64,000 nucleotides of DNA from Pantoea sp050157905 (GTDB lineage: Bacteria > Pseudomonadota > Gammaproteobacteria > Enterobacterales > Enterobacteriaceae), in contig NZ_JBKIWZ010000001.1 of assembly GCF_050157905.1 (NCBI RefSeq), positions 620,001-684,000 on the forward strand, read 5' to 3'. Numbering within the stretch: the first letter of the stretch is position 1; every line of letters starts with the position of its first letter. The notes under the pieces are model-generated. The model was not told the DNA's origin and ran no database searches. It saw only the letters and a list, made by a program, of their open reading frames with translations. Of the stretch, positions 53,298 through 62,393 are shown one piece after another. The position numbers and the translations under genes were made by a program.

Positions 53298-53867
53298 ATG
53301 CCCATGTCCGAGCTGAATACAGAGCAGCGCCTGGCAGTAAGACTGTCAGAATTACGATTGCAACGTGGCTGGTCATTAGATGATCTTGCTGTCGCCACGG
53401 GCATCAGCCGTGCGTCATTATCGCGCATTGAGAGAAGCGAGACCAGCCCCACGGCGGCACTGCTTAATCGTCTGTGCGCGGCTTATGGACTCACCATGTC
53501 ACGCCTGCTGAGCGAAGTTGAAGAGGACTCCGCTCTGCTGGTCAGAGCGGATCAGCAGCCGGTGTGGCAGGACACCGCCAGCGGATTTATCCGCCGTAAT
53601 GTTTCACCACCCGCTCTTCATTTCAGGTGTGAAGTGGTAGAGGGCAAGTTACAGCCTGGCGCGCGCATCGATTATGATATCCCTCCCGTCCAGGGACTGG
53701 AGCAGCATATCTGGTTGCAGGCGGGCGGCCTGACCATCATGATGGGGATGCAGCACTGGACATTACAACCCGGTGATTGCCTGCGCTTTCATCTGACGGG
53801 AAAATCTGCATTTGAGGCGCACCTGACCGACGGTGCCCGCTATCTGCTGGTGGTGGCAAAACCATGA
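53298..53867 (+). CDS. XRE family regulator with cupin sensor domain
   Basis: A 189-residue regulator. The helix-turn-helix covers about 10–65 (RLQRGWSLDDLAVATGISRASLSRIER) and the C-terminal cupin covers about 105–185 (LEQHIWLQAGGLTIMMGMQHWTLQPGDCLRFH). Such proteins usually control a linked enzyme in response to a small molecule. The start could be at 53298 or at the second Met, 53304. The stop overlaps the start of the following acetyltransferase (ATGA), so the two are cotranslated and probably functionally linked. Confidence 0.88.
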   Translation: MPMSELNTEQRLAVRLSELRLQRGWSLDDLAVATGISRASLSRIERSETSPTAALLNRLCAAYGLTMSRLLSEVEEDSALLVRADQQPVWQDTASGFIRRNVSPPALHFRCEVVEGKLQPGARIDYDIPPVQGLEQHIWLQAGGLTIMMGMQHWTLQPGDCLRFHLTGKSAFEAHLTDGARYLLVVAKP

Positions 53868-54445
53868 TCTATACCTCCCTGAGCGCCATTGAGGCGCAGC
53901 ACCAGCTGGACGCACTGAGTATGCTGTTACAGGACTGCGTGGCGGAGGGCGCCAGCGTGGGTTTTACGGACGCCGCCGATCGTGAAGCCATCAGGCACTT
54001 CTGGCAGCAGCGTATCCCCGGCCTGGCCGCGGGTGACTGTCAGTTATTCATTGCCCGTCAGCAGGAGGCGCTCGTGGGCACGGTGATGCTAAATCGCAGT
54101 GCCATGCCAAATGGCCGTCACCGGGCGGAGATCAGCAAACTGCTGGTGCATCCTCAGGCACGGCGTCTGGGCATTGGCCGGACGCTGATGCAGCGTGCCG
54201 AACAGCAGGCGCGCGCAGAGGGCAAATCGCTGCTGGTGCTGGATACCCGCAGCGGCGACATTGCCACCAGCCTCTACCGTTCGCTGGGCTGGCAGGTGGC
54301 AGGTGGCAGGATTGATTCCATTTTATGCGGAATCCATCGCTGGCGTGCTGGACGCCACCACGCTGATGTACAAAGTGCTGGCGTAATGCGTAACAGAATG
54401 GCTCTGCTGCTTCCTGACGCCACGGATATTACCGATGCCGGATGA
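53864..54445 (+). CDS. GNAT family N-acetyltransferase, C-terminus altered by a 7-bp duplication
   Basis: A GCN5-related acetyltransferase with the acetyl-CoA loop KLLVHPQARRLGIGRTLM. The frame changes after SLGWQVAG. The sequence there is (CAGGTGG)2CAGG at 54293–54310. With one copy fewer, the protein would continue LIPFYAESIAGVLDATTLMYKVLA and stop at 54386 (171 residues), which is the usual GNAT C-terminus and is well preserved in the other frame. As it stands the product ends with 37 unrelated residues (193 in total), probably damaging the last strand. It shares an operon with the XRE-cupin regulator. Confidence 0.8.
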   Translation: MIYTSLSAIEAQHQLDALSMLLQDCVAEGASVGFTDAADREAIRHFWQQRIPGLAAGDCQLFIARQQEALVGTVMLNRSAMPNGRHRAEISKLLVHPQARRLGIGRTLMQRAEQQARAEGKSLLVLDTRSGDIATSLYRSLGWQVAGGRIDSILCGIHRWRAGRHHADVQSAGVMRNRMALLLPDATDITDAG

Positions 54446-54479
54446 AAAATCTGGCCTGAAAGCTGACGCCGCCAGGATA

Positions 54480-54495
54480 CTGTGTAAAAATACAG
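54480..54495. promoter_or_regulatory. LexA (SOS) box of dinG
   Basis: CTGTGTAAAAATACAG fits CTGT-N8-ACAG exactly. It lies 30 bases before the dinG ATG. dinG is a known LexA target in E. coli. Confidence 0.85.
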
Positions 54496-54525
54496 GCCAT
54501 TTTTTCCAGTGTGGTAACGCTTATC

Positions 54526-56694
54526 ATGGCCCTGACAGCCGCAATAAAAAGCCAGATAGCGGAGTGGTATAAAGCCCTTCAGCAGCAGGTGCCTGACTTC
54601 ATTCCGCGCGCGCCGCAGCGGCAGATGATTGCCGAAGTGGCAAAATGTCTGTCAGGTGATGACACGCGCCATCTGGCGGTTGAAGCGCCGACCGGCGTGG
54701 GAAAAACCCTTTCTTATCTGATTCCGGGCATTGCGGCCAGCCGCGCGCAGGAGAAGCAGCTGGTCATCAGCACCGCGAACGTGGCGCTGCAGGACCAGAT
54801 TTTTACCAAAGATCTGCCACTGCTGAAAAAAATCATTCCCGACCTGACCTTTACCGCCGCCTTCGGGCGCCGGCGCTACGTCTGCCCGCGTAATCTGGCT
54901 GCACTGACGGCAGATGATGACCAGCAGGGTGATTTGCTGCTCTGGCTGGACGATGAGGCCGTCAGCAGCACCAAAGAGGAGCAGACCCAGTGTGGCCGGC
55001 TGCAGAAATCGCTGGACCGCTATCAGTGGGATGGTTTGCGCGATCACAGTGACGAGAACGTCAGCGACAGCCTGTGGCAACGGCTCTCGACCGACAAAGC
55101 GAGCTGCCTGGGTTCACACTGCCGCTGGTATCGTGAATGCCCGTTTTTCGTGGCGCGGCGCGAAATAGAACAGGTGGATGTGGTCGTAGCGAACCATGCG
55201 CTGGTGATGGCGGCGATGGAGAACGAGTCAGTGCTGCCACCTGCTAAGAATCTGATGCTGGTGCTGGATGAAGGGCATCATCTGCCCGAGGTGGCACGCG
55301 ATGCGCTGGAGATGAGCGCTGATATCACGCCCGGCTGGAGCAGCCTGCAGCTCGACCTCTTCGTCAAACTGGTGGAGGGCATCATGACGCAGATGCGGCC
55401 CAAATCGCCTCCGCCGCTGGCTAACCCGGAGCGGCTGAAAGCCCATTGCGATGAGCTGCGCGAACTGATGACGCTCACCGCCCAGGCACTGAACCCGTTG
55501 CTGCCGCCGCATAACCAGCCGGGAGAGTTTCGCTTCGTGCTGGGTGCGCTGCCGCAGGAGCTGCTCGATCTCTGCGCCCGGCTGTTCAAACTCAGCGACG
55601 CGCTGCGTGGCCTGAGCGAAGGGCTGATCAACGCGCTGAGCGAGCAGACAGGTAAGGTGGATGTGGTGCGACTGCATCGCAATCTGCTGCAGCTTAACCG
55701 TCAGTTTGGCTGGTTCGAATCTGTCAGCAAGTTATGGCGGCTGGCGTCCATGGAGAAAGCCTCCGGTGCGCCGGTGTCGAAATGGATTACCCGCGAACTG
55801 CGTGAAGGGCAGGCACATCTGCTGTTTCACTGTGCCGGTATCCGCGTCAGCGATCAGCTGGAGAAGCTGCTGTGGCGAAAAATCGCACACGTTGTGGTGA
55901 CCTCCGCCACGCTACGTTCGCTCAACAGTTTTAACCGGCTGCAGGAGATGTCGGGACTTAGTGAAAAGGCGGGCGACCGTTTTGTCGCTCTGGACTCTCC
56001 GTTTAATCACGTAGAGCAGGGCAGACTGGTGATCCCGCAGATGCGCTATGAGCCGCTGATGAGCCATGAAGCGGAGCATATTGCCGAAATGGCTGCCTTT
56101 TTCCGCCAGCAGATGGCAGAGAAAAAGCATAAGGGGGTGCTGGTGCTATTCGCCAGTAACCGGGCGATGCAGCAGTTTGTCGCCTGCCTGACCGATCTGC
56201 GGCTCTCAATGCTGGTTCAGGGCGATCAGCCGCGCAGCCGTCTGGTCGATCTGCACCGCCAGCGCGTCGCCAGCGGACAGACCAGCATTCTGATTGGCCT
56301 GCAGTCCTTTGCGGAAGGGCTCGATCTGAAAGGCGATCTGCTGAGTCAGGTGCACATCCATAAAATCGCTTTTCCACCGGTAGACAGTCCGGTAATTTTG
56401 ACCGAAGGCGAGTGGCTGAAAAGCCTGAAGCGTTATCCGTTTGAGGTACAGAGCTTACCCAGCGCCTCATTTACCCTGATCCAGCAGGTCGGACGCCTGA
56501 TTCGCAGCCATCAGTGCTATGGCGAAATTGTGATTTATGACCGCCGGTTGCTGAGCAAACCTTATGGCAGCCGGTTGTTAGCCGCGCTGCCGGTCTTTCC
56601 GATTGCGCAGCCAGCCACGCCGGAGCCGGCTGCGATACCGGCTAGCGTGGTGCCAAAAAATACCGTGCGTAAACGACGTCCTGCGCGGCGTTAA
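54526..56694 (+). CDS. dinG: ATP-dependent DNA helicase DinG
   Basis: A 722-residue XPD-like superfamily 2 helicase (5'-to-3', iron–sulfur) that resolves R-loops and D-loops, particularly where replication meets transcription. Walker A is EAPTGVGKT (53–61), the DEAH-type box is VLDEGHH, and the 4Fe-4S cysteines are in RRYVCPRN, then SCLGSHCRWYRECPFF. The C-terminal helicase motif is QQVGRLIRSH. The ATG at 54526 aligns with E. coli (716 residues); a GTG 15 bases upstream is less likely. A LexA box controls it. ybiB follows, as in E. coli. Confidence 0.97.
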   Translation: MALTAAIKSQIAEWYKALQQQVPDFIPRAPQRQMIAEVAKCLSGDDTRHLAVEAPTGVGKTLSYLIPGIAASRAQEKQLVISTANVALQDQIFTKDLPLLKKIIPDLTFTAAFGRRRYVCPRNLAALTADDDQQGDLLLWLDDEAVSSTKEEQTQCGRLQKSLDRYQWDGLRDHSDENVSDSLWQRLSTDKASCLGSHCRWYRECPFFVARREIEQVDVVVANHALVMAAMENESVLPPAKNLMLVLDEGHHLPEVARDALEMSADITPGWSSLQLDLFVKLVEGIMTQMRPKSPPPLANPERLKAHCDELRELMTLTAQALNPLLPPHNQPGEFRFVLGALPQELLDLCARLFKLSDALRGLSEGLINALSEQTGKVDVVRLHRNLLQLNRQFGWFESVSKLWRLASMEKASGAPVSKWITRELREGQAHLLFHCAGIRVSDQLEKLLWRKIAHVVVTSATLRSLNSFNRLQEMSGLSEKAGDRFVALDSPFNHVEQGRLVIPQMRYEPLMSHEAEHIAEMAAFFRQQMAEKKHKGVLVLFASNRAMQQFVACLTDLRLSMLVQGDQPRSRLVDLHRQRVASGQTSILIGLQSFAEGLDLKGDLLSQVHIHKIAFPPVDSPVILTEGEWLKSLKRYPFEVQSLPSASFTLIQQVGRLIRSHQCYGEIVIYDRRLLSKPYGSRLLAALPVFPIAQPATPEPAAIPASVVPKNTVRKRRPARR

Positions 56695-56717
56695 GCGCCT
56701 TTAACCGGAAGCGAAAG

Positions 56718-57683
56718 ATGGAACTGAATAAAATCATTAAAGAGGTGGGGCGCGGTAAAAATCATGCCCGCGATATCGACGCTGATACCGCCGTGGCGCT
56801 CTACAGCGCGATGCTGGCGGGCGAGGTGCCGGACCTGGAGCTGGGCGCTATTCTGATTGCACTGCGCATCAAAGGCGAGGGTGAAGCGGAGATGCGCGGT
56901 TTTTATCAGGCGATGCAGGCGCAGATGATGTCGCTGCGGGCGCCGGAAAACCGGCCAATGCCGATTGTCATTCCCAGTTACAATGGCGCGCGTCGGCAGG
57001 GTAACCTGACGCCGCTGCTGGCGCTGCTGCTGGCGAAACTCGGGTTTCCGGTACTGGTGCACGGCGTCAGCGACGACGCAACGCGCATCACCAGCGAAGC
57101 GGTTTTTGCGGCTCTGGGGATCGCCCCGGTGACCACAGCGGAAGCGGCGCAGGCAAAACTGGAGCAGGGACTGGCCTTTATCACCATCGATCATCTCTGC
57201 CCGCCAATGGCGAAACAGCTCTCGCTGCGCTGGCGGATGGGGGTGCGCAACAGCGCGCATACGCTGGCAAAACTGGCGACCCCGTTTGCAGAGCGTGCGG
57301 CGCTGCGTCTGTCGAGCGTCTCGCATCCGGAGTATGTGCCGCGCGTGGCGAAATTCTTCAGCGATATCGACGCCCCCGCGTTGTTACTCAACGGCACCGA
57401 AGGGGAAGTCTATGCGAATCCGCTGCGCTGCCCGGCGATCAGCATGATTCAGGGCGCAGGCGCAGAAGCGGAAGTGTGGGTGGAGCGTCAGCCGGAAATG
57501 GCCGTTGAGCTACCGGCAGATAAAACGGCGGCGGTGACCGCGCGCTGGATTGAAGAGGTGCTGAATCAGCAGCGTCCGGTGCCTGCATCGCTGCGACTGC
57601 AGCTCGCCTGCTGTCTGCGCGCCAGCGGTGAGTGTGACTCGCTGGACGCGGCAGAGCAGCGGATCCGCGCCGCCGGTTACTGA
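56718..57683 (+). CDS. ybiB: YbiB, TrpD2-like nucleic acid-binding protein
   Basis: A 321-residue protein with the anthranilate phosphoribosyltransferase fold, the same length class as E. coli YbiB (320). It lacks the TrpD catalytic signature; YbiB has been reported to bind nucleic acid rather than PRPP and to be linked with SOS genes. Recognisable segments are ELNKIIKEVGRGKNHARDID, LRIKGEGEAEMRGFYQAM and MRMGVRNSAHTLAKL. It starts 23 bases after dinG, so it is probably cotranscribed and under the same LexA box. Confidence 0.92.
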   Translation: MELNKIIKEVGRGKNHARDIDADTAVALYSAMLAGEVPDLELGAILIALRIKGEGEAEMRGFYQAMQAQMMSLRAPENRPMPIVIPSYNGARRQGNLTPLLALLLAKLGFPVLVHGVSDDATRITSEAVFAALGIAPVTTAEAAQAKLEQGLAFITIDHLCPPMAKQLSLRWRMGVRNSAHTLAKLATPFAERAALRLSSVSHPEYVPRVAKFFSDIDAPALLLNGTEGEVYANPLRCPAISMIQGAGAEAEVWVERQPEMAVELPADKTAAVTARWIEEVLNQQRPVPASLRLQLACCLRASGECDSLDAAEQRIRAAGY

Positions 57684-57684
57684 A

Positions 57685-58842
57685 TCAGGCAACGGGCAGC
57701 GCCTGCTCGACCAGGTTCTGCCAGAAACGGATGCCGATCGGCAGCAGCGCATCGTTAAAGTCATAGCGGGCGTTGTGCAGCGGTGCGGAGGGCGTGTCGC
57801 CGTCCGCACCCAGCCAGAAGTAGGCGCCGGGACAGGCTTCTATCATGCAGGCAAAATCTTCAGATGCCATCGACGGGTTGACCTGCCAGTGAACCTGTTC
57901 CGCGCCCAGCGTCGCCAGCGCCACGTCGCGCACCTGTTCAGCCGGGGCGACGTGGTTGGCGGTGACCGGATAACCTGGCAGCCAGTGAATGTCACCATTG
58001 ACGCCAAACGGCCGGGGCAGGGTTGCTACGAACTCATCAATCAGCCCACGCACCTTTTCACGCACGCTGGTCTGCAGACAGCGCACCGTGCCGCGCAGCA
58101 CAATCTGTTCCGGGATCACGTTAATCGCTTCACCGCCGTGGATCTGCGTCACGCTGACCACCGCCGAGGCGAGCGGCGACAGGCGGCGTGACGGGATGGT
58201 CTGCAGCGCCAGAATCAGCTCGGCCGCCACCACCATCGGATCGGCTCCACTCTCCGGCATCGCCGCATGGCAGCTTTTGCCGTGCAGGGTAATCTCAAAT
58301 GAATCCAGCGACGCCATCATCGCGCCGGGATTAACCGCCAGCGATCCCAGCGGCAGCCCCGGCCAGTTGTGCATTGCATAGATAGCATCCATCGGGAAGC
58401 GCTCAAACAGACCCTCTTCCACCATTTTGCGTGCGCCACCCAGATTTTCTTCGGCCGGCTGAAAAATGAAATGCACTGTGCCGCTGAACTGGCGTGTGGC
58501 GGCCAGCTGCCGGGCGGCGGCCAGCAGGGTGGCGCTGTGGCCGTCGTGTCCGCAGGCGTGCATCACGCCCGGCGTCGCAGAGCGCCATTCGGCGTCGCCT
58601 TTCTCCGTAATCGGCAGCGCATCCATATCCGCACGCAGCCCGATAACCGGGCCGGCACCGTTTTCCAGCGTGCCGATTACCCCGGTGCCCGCCAGACCGC
58701 GAAATACCTGCAATCCGGCCCGGGCCAGCTCTTCCGCAATAAACTGGCTGGTTGCATGTTCCTGGTAACCGAGTTCAGGCTGGCGATGAAAATCACGGCG
58801 CCAGCGCAGGGCATCTTCAAGCAGGGCAGGGGAAAGGGTCAT
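57685..58842 (-). CDS. M20 family amidohydrolase (hippurate hydrolase-like)
   Basis: A 385-residue metal-dependent amidohydrolase. Zn/Mn ligands are in HACGHDGHSAT, the catalytic Glu pair in PAEENLGGARKM, and later ligands in SMASEDFACM and SAPLHNARYDFND. A dimerisation domain covers about 185–295. This group cleaves N-acyl amino acids (hippurate, acetyl- or indole-amino acid conjugates). The real substrate is unknown. The start at 58842 was chosen by alignment; the frame continues upstream without similarity. It converges on ybiB with 1 base between stops. It lies downstream of the hut genes but beyond their terminator. Confidence 0.87.
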   Translation of the reverse strand: MTLSPALLEDALRWRRDFHRQPELGYQEHATSQFIAEELARAGLQVFRGLAGTGVIGTLENGAGPVIGLRADMDALPITEKGDAEWRSATPGVMHACGHDGHSATLLAAARQLAATRQFSGTVHFIFQPAEENLGGARKMVEEGLFERFPMDAIYAMHNWPGLPLGSLAVNPGAMMASLDSFEITLHGKSCHAAMPESGADPMVVAAELILALQTIPSRRLSPLASAVVSVTQIHGGEAINVIPEQIVLRGTVRCLQTSVREKVRGLIDEFVATLPRPFGVNGDIHWLPGYPVTANHVAPAEQVRDVALATLGAEQVHWQVNPSMASEDFACMIEACPGAYFWLGADGDTPSAPLHNARYDFNDALLPIGIRFWQNLVEQALPVA

Positions 58843-59000
58843 GCAGAGTCGCGCTCCATCAGAATGAGAAGATTTCACTTTAGTGATCGGGTGGCGCAAC
58901 GTCTATCGCCGTCAGGACGAAATCGGGCTACAGGCTAAACCAAAATGGAATAAGTAATAAGAAAGCGATGTCAGAGGTGGGTGGAGCGGGAGCGGGAATC

Positions 59001-59029
59001 AAAAGCGGGGTAAGTGGCTGCTTACCCCG
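59001..59029 (-). terminator. hutU terminator
   Basis: On the minus strand a perfect 9-bp stem (CGGGGTAAG/CTTACCCCG) with a 6-base loop is followed by CTTTTGATT, 8 bases after the hutU stop. Confidence 0.8.
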
Positions 59030-59036
59030 TAAACCG

Positions 59037-60722
59037 CTATTTCAGCATCGGCAGGTTCAGGCCATGCTCTGACGCGCACTGCTGCGCCAGCGCATAGCCG
59101 GCATCGGCGTGACGCATTACCCCGGTAGCCGGGTCGTTCCACAGCACGCGGCCCAGACGCGCATCCGCCTCCTGGCTGCCGTCACAGACGATGACCACGC
59201 CGGAATGCTGCGAGAAGCCCATGCCGACCCCGCCGCCATGATGCAGGCTGACCCAGGTCGCGCCACCGGCGGTGTTCAGCAGCGCATTCAGCAGCGGCCA
59301 GTCAGAGACCGCATCCGAGCCATCTTTCATCGCCTCGGTTTCGCGGTTCGGTGAGGCGACGGAACCACAGTCGAGATGGTCGCGGCCAATCACCACCGGC
59401 GCTTTAAGTTCGCCGTTGCGCACCATTTCGTTGAAGGCCAGACCGGCCAGATGCCGCTCGCCCAGCCCCAGCCAGCAGATACGGGCAGGCAGCCCCTGAA
59501 AAGCGATGCGCTCCTGCGCCATATCGAGCCAGCGATGCAGCGTTTTGTGGTGCGGGAACAGCGCTTTGAGTTTTGCATCAGTCTTATAGATATCTTCCGG
59601 GTCGCCCGACAGCGCCACCCAGCGGAACGGACCTTTACCTTCACAGAACAGCGGACGGATATAGGCCGGAACGAAGCCCGGGAAATCGAAAGCGTTGCTG
59701 ACACCCTCATCCAGCGCCACCTGACGGATATTGTTGCCGTAATCTACGGTCGGGATGCCCATGTGACAGAAGTCGAGCATCGCCTGAACGTGAACCGCCA
59801 TCGAGGCGCGCGCCGCCTTTTCGACCGCTTTCGGCTGAGAAACGCGCGCCTGCTGCCAGCGCGCCAGATCCCAGCCAATCGGCAGATAGCCGTTGATCGG
59901 GTCGTGCGCCGAGGTCTGGTCGGTCACGATGTCCGGCTTCGGCCCGCCCGCCTGCGCGCGTTTTACCAGCTCCGGCAGGATCTCCGCCGCGTTCCCCAGC
60001 AGGCCGACCGAGATGGCTTTCTTCGCTGCGGTCGCCTCGCCGATCATCGCCAGCGCCTCGTCCAGCGTCGTGGCTTTGTAGTCCACATAGCGGGTTCGCA
60101 GGCGGAAATCGATGCGCGACTCCTGACATTCGATCGCCAGCACACAGGCGCCGGCCAGCACGCCCGCCAGCGGCTGCGCCCCGCCCATGCCGCCCAGCCC
60201 GGCGGTGAGGATCCAGCGTCCGCTGAGGTCGTTGTTGTAGTGCTGACGCCCCGCCTCGACGAAGGTTTCATAGGTGCCCTGCACAATGCCCTGCGCGCCG
60301 ATGTAGATCCAGGAACCGGCCGTCATCTGGCCATACATCATCAGGCCCGCTTTATCGAGTTCGTGGAAGTGATCCCAGGTCGCCCAGTGGGGCACCAGGT
60401 TGGAGTTGGCCAGCAGTACGCGCGGGGCGTCCGCGTGGGTACGGAAGATGCCAACCGGCTTGCCGCTCTGGATCAGCAGCGTCTCATCGGGCTGCAGAAC
60501 CTGCAGCGAGCGCAGAATCTGTTCGAAACAGGCCTGGTTACGCGCGGCCTTACCGATGCCGCCATAAACCACCAGATCTTCCGGCCGCTCAGCGACGTCG
60601 GGATCGAGGTTGTTCTGAATCATGCGGTAAGCCGCTTCAATCAGCCAGTTGGCGCAGTGCAGCGTGGTGCCGTGCGGCGCACGAATCTCGCGCGCTACAG
60701 CCTGAGAAAGGGTTTCGCTCAT
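59037..60722 (-). CDS. hutU: urocanate hydratase HutU
   Basis: A 561-residue NAD-dependent enzyme that hydrates urocanate to imidazolone propionate, the second step of histidine degradation. Family features are GIGKAARNQACFEQILRSL near the N-terminus, the NAD loop TAGLGGMGGAQPLAG, and CWLGLGERHLAGLAFNEMV, which contains the region of the catalytic Asp and Cys. The length is as usual (about 555–560). It follows hutH by 14 bases in the same transcript and is followed by a good terminator. Confidence 0.97.
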   Translation of the reverse strand: MSETLSQAVAREIRAPHGTTLHCANWLIEAAYRMIQNNLDPDVAERPEDLVVYGGIGKAARNQACFEQILRSLQVLQPDETLLIQSGKPVGIFRTHADAPRVLLANSNLVPHWATWDHFHELDKAGLMMYGQMTAGSWIYIGAQGIVQGTYETFVEAGRQHYNNDLSGRWILTAGLGGMGGAQPLAGVLAGACVLAIECQESRIDFRLRTRYVDYKATTLDEALAMIGEATAAKKAISVGLLGNAAEILPELVKRAQAGGPKPDIVTDQTSAHDPINGYLPIGWDLARWQQARVSQPKAVEKAARASMAVHVQAMLDFCHMGIPTVDYGNNIRQVALDEGVSNAFDFPGFVPAYIRPLFCEGKGPFRWVALSGDPEDIYKTDAKLKALFPHHKTLHRWLDMAQERIAFQGLPARICWLGLGERHLAGLAFNEMVRNGELKAPVVIGRDHLDCGSVASPNRETEAMKDGSDAVSDWPLLNALLNTAGGATWVSLHHGGGVGMGFSQHSGVVIVCDGSQEADARLGRVLWNDPATGVMRHADAGYALAQQCASEHGLNLPMLK

Positions 60723-60736
60723 GAAAGATTCCTTAT

Positions 60737-62287
60737 TTATGAAGTCGTGCGCATGCTCGGCAGCAGCGCGGTCAGTGCCTGAGGCCAGTCAGCGCGGCTT
60801 GCCCACTGACGCATTTCCTCAATGTCGGGTGCCATCAGGCGGTCTGTTTCAAGAAAGGCGACCTGCTCGCGGAGAGTGGCCAGCGTCTGCTCAATCAGCG
60901 AGGAGCTTTGCAGCGGCCGGTTAAATTCGATGCCCTGTGCGGCAGCCATCGCCTCAATGCCGACGACCGCAGCACTGTTAAAGCACATGCTGCCGAGACG
61001 ACGCGCAGCGTAGGTAGCCATAGAGACGTGGTCCTCCTGGTTCGCGGAGGTGGGCAGGCTGTCGACGCTGCCGGGATGGGCCAGCGATTTGTTTTCAGAG
61101 GCCAGTGCGGCAGCGGTCACCTGCGCGATCATAAAGCCCGAGTTGACGCCGCCGTCGCGCACCAGAAAAGGCGGCAGACCCGACAGGCCACTGTCCAGCA
61201 GCAGCGCCAGTCGCCGCTCGGAGATAGCGCCCACTTCGGCAATGGCCAGCGCCAGGATATCCGCAGCGAAGGCCACTGGCTCGGCATGGAAGTTGCCGCC
61301 GGAGATCACATCGCCACTGTCGCTGAAGACCAGGGGATTATCAGAGGCGGCATTGGCCTCGATTTCCAGAATCCGCGCCGCGTGACGCATATTATCCAGG
61401 CAGGCACCCATCACCTGTGGCACGCAGCGGATAGAGTAGGGGTCCTGAACCCGGCCGCAATGGGTGTGTGAAGAGAGAATCTCGCTGCCTTCGATCAGGG
61501 CGCTGACTGCTGCCGCCACGTCAATCTGTCCCTGCTGACCGCGCGCCTGATGGATACGGGCGTCGAACGGTTTCAGCGAGCCTTTAATCGCTTCCAGCGA
61601 TAACGCACCGGCCATCAGACCGGCAGCAAACAGATTTTCGCCCTCAAACAGGCCACGCAGCGCCAGCGCGGTTGAGACCTGGGTGCCGTTGAGCAATGCC
61701 AGCCCCTCTTTCGGGCCGAGCACAAACGGCGACAGCCCGACGCTGGCCAGCCCCTGGGTTGCCGGGATCAGGTCACCGTTATGGCGGACCTGACCTTCGC
61801 CCAGCAGCATCAGCGACATGTGCGCCAGCGGCGCCAGATCGCCGGACGCACCCACCGATCCCTTTTCCGGGATGCAGGGCATCACGCCCGCGTTGAACAG
61901 CGCCAGCAGCGCCTCGACCAGCTCAATGCGCACGCCGGAATGGCCGCGCGCCAGGCTGATGATTTTGGTGGCCACCACCAGACGGGTGACATTATCAGGC
62001 AGCAGGTCGCCCAGGCCGACGCTGTGCGACAGCACCAGATTACGCTGCAGATCCGCCAGCCGGCTGGCCGGGATTGGCGTCTGCGCCAGTTTGCCAAACC
62101 CCGTATTGATGCCATACACCACGTTGCCGGAGGCAACAATCGTATCTACGGTCTGCTGGGCCGCGGCAATCGCCTGACGTGCTCCCTCATCCAGCGTCAG
62201 CGTGACCTGACCCTGATAGATAGCGCGTAATGTGGCGAGATCCACCTCGCCTGGCACCAGGCGTAATGCCTGAATCGAACCTGACAT
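60737..62287 (-). CDS. hutH: histidine ammonia-lyase HutH
   Basis: A 516-residue MIO-containing lyase that converts histidine to urocanate and ammonia. The Ala-Ser-Gly triad (147–149) in GSVGASGDLAPLAH forms the MIO electrophile. Other conserved segments are YGINTGFGKLAQT and LPTSANQEDHVSMATYAAR. The start at 62287 (MSGSIQAL) follows GGAGCAGACT; a longer frame to 62371 is less likely. It is transcribed with hutU from a promoter near the HutC-type operator at 62394. Confidence 0.96.
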   Translation of the reverse strand: MSGSIQALRLVPGEVDLATLRAIYQGQVTLTLDEGARQAIAAAQQTVDTIVASGNVVYGINTGFGKLAQTPIPASRLADLQRNLVLSHSVGLGDLLPDNVTRLVVATKIISLARGHSGVRIELVEALLALFNAGVMPCIPEKGSVGASGDLAPLAHMSLMLLGEGQVRHNGDLIPATQGLASVGLSPFVLGPKEGLALLNGTQVSTALALRGLFEGENLFAAGLMAGALSLEAIKGSLKPFDARIHQARGQQGQIDVAAAVSALIEGSEILSSHTHCGRVQDPYSIRCVPQVMGACLDNMRHAARILEIEANAASDNPLVFSDSGDVISGGNFHAEPVAFAADILALAIAEVGAISERRLALLLDSGLSGLPPFLVRDGGVNSGFMIAQVTAAALASENKSLAHPGSVDSLPTSANQEDHVSMATYAARRLGSMCFNSAAVVGIEAMAAAQGIEFNRPLQSSSLIEQTLATLREQVAFLETDRLMAPDIEEMRQWASRADWPQALTALLPSMRTTS

Positions 62288-62393
62288 AGTCTGCTCCTGT
62301 CTGTACGAGTGTGCTGGCGTGGCTGAGCTGCTCTCCTTGCCCTGACCAGCGGGATAATGCGAGTGAATCATAAGCTGTCATTCCTGTCTATGC

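Noticed and set aside
59376..60782. 468-codon open frame antisense to hutU
   Set aside because: hutU is clearly the real gene. Long antisense frames arise from codon bias in high-GC genes, and this one encodes no plausible domain.
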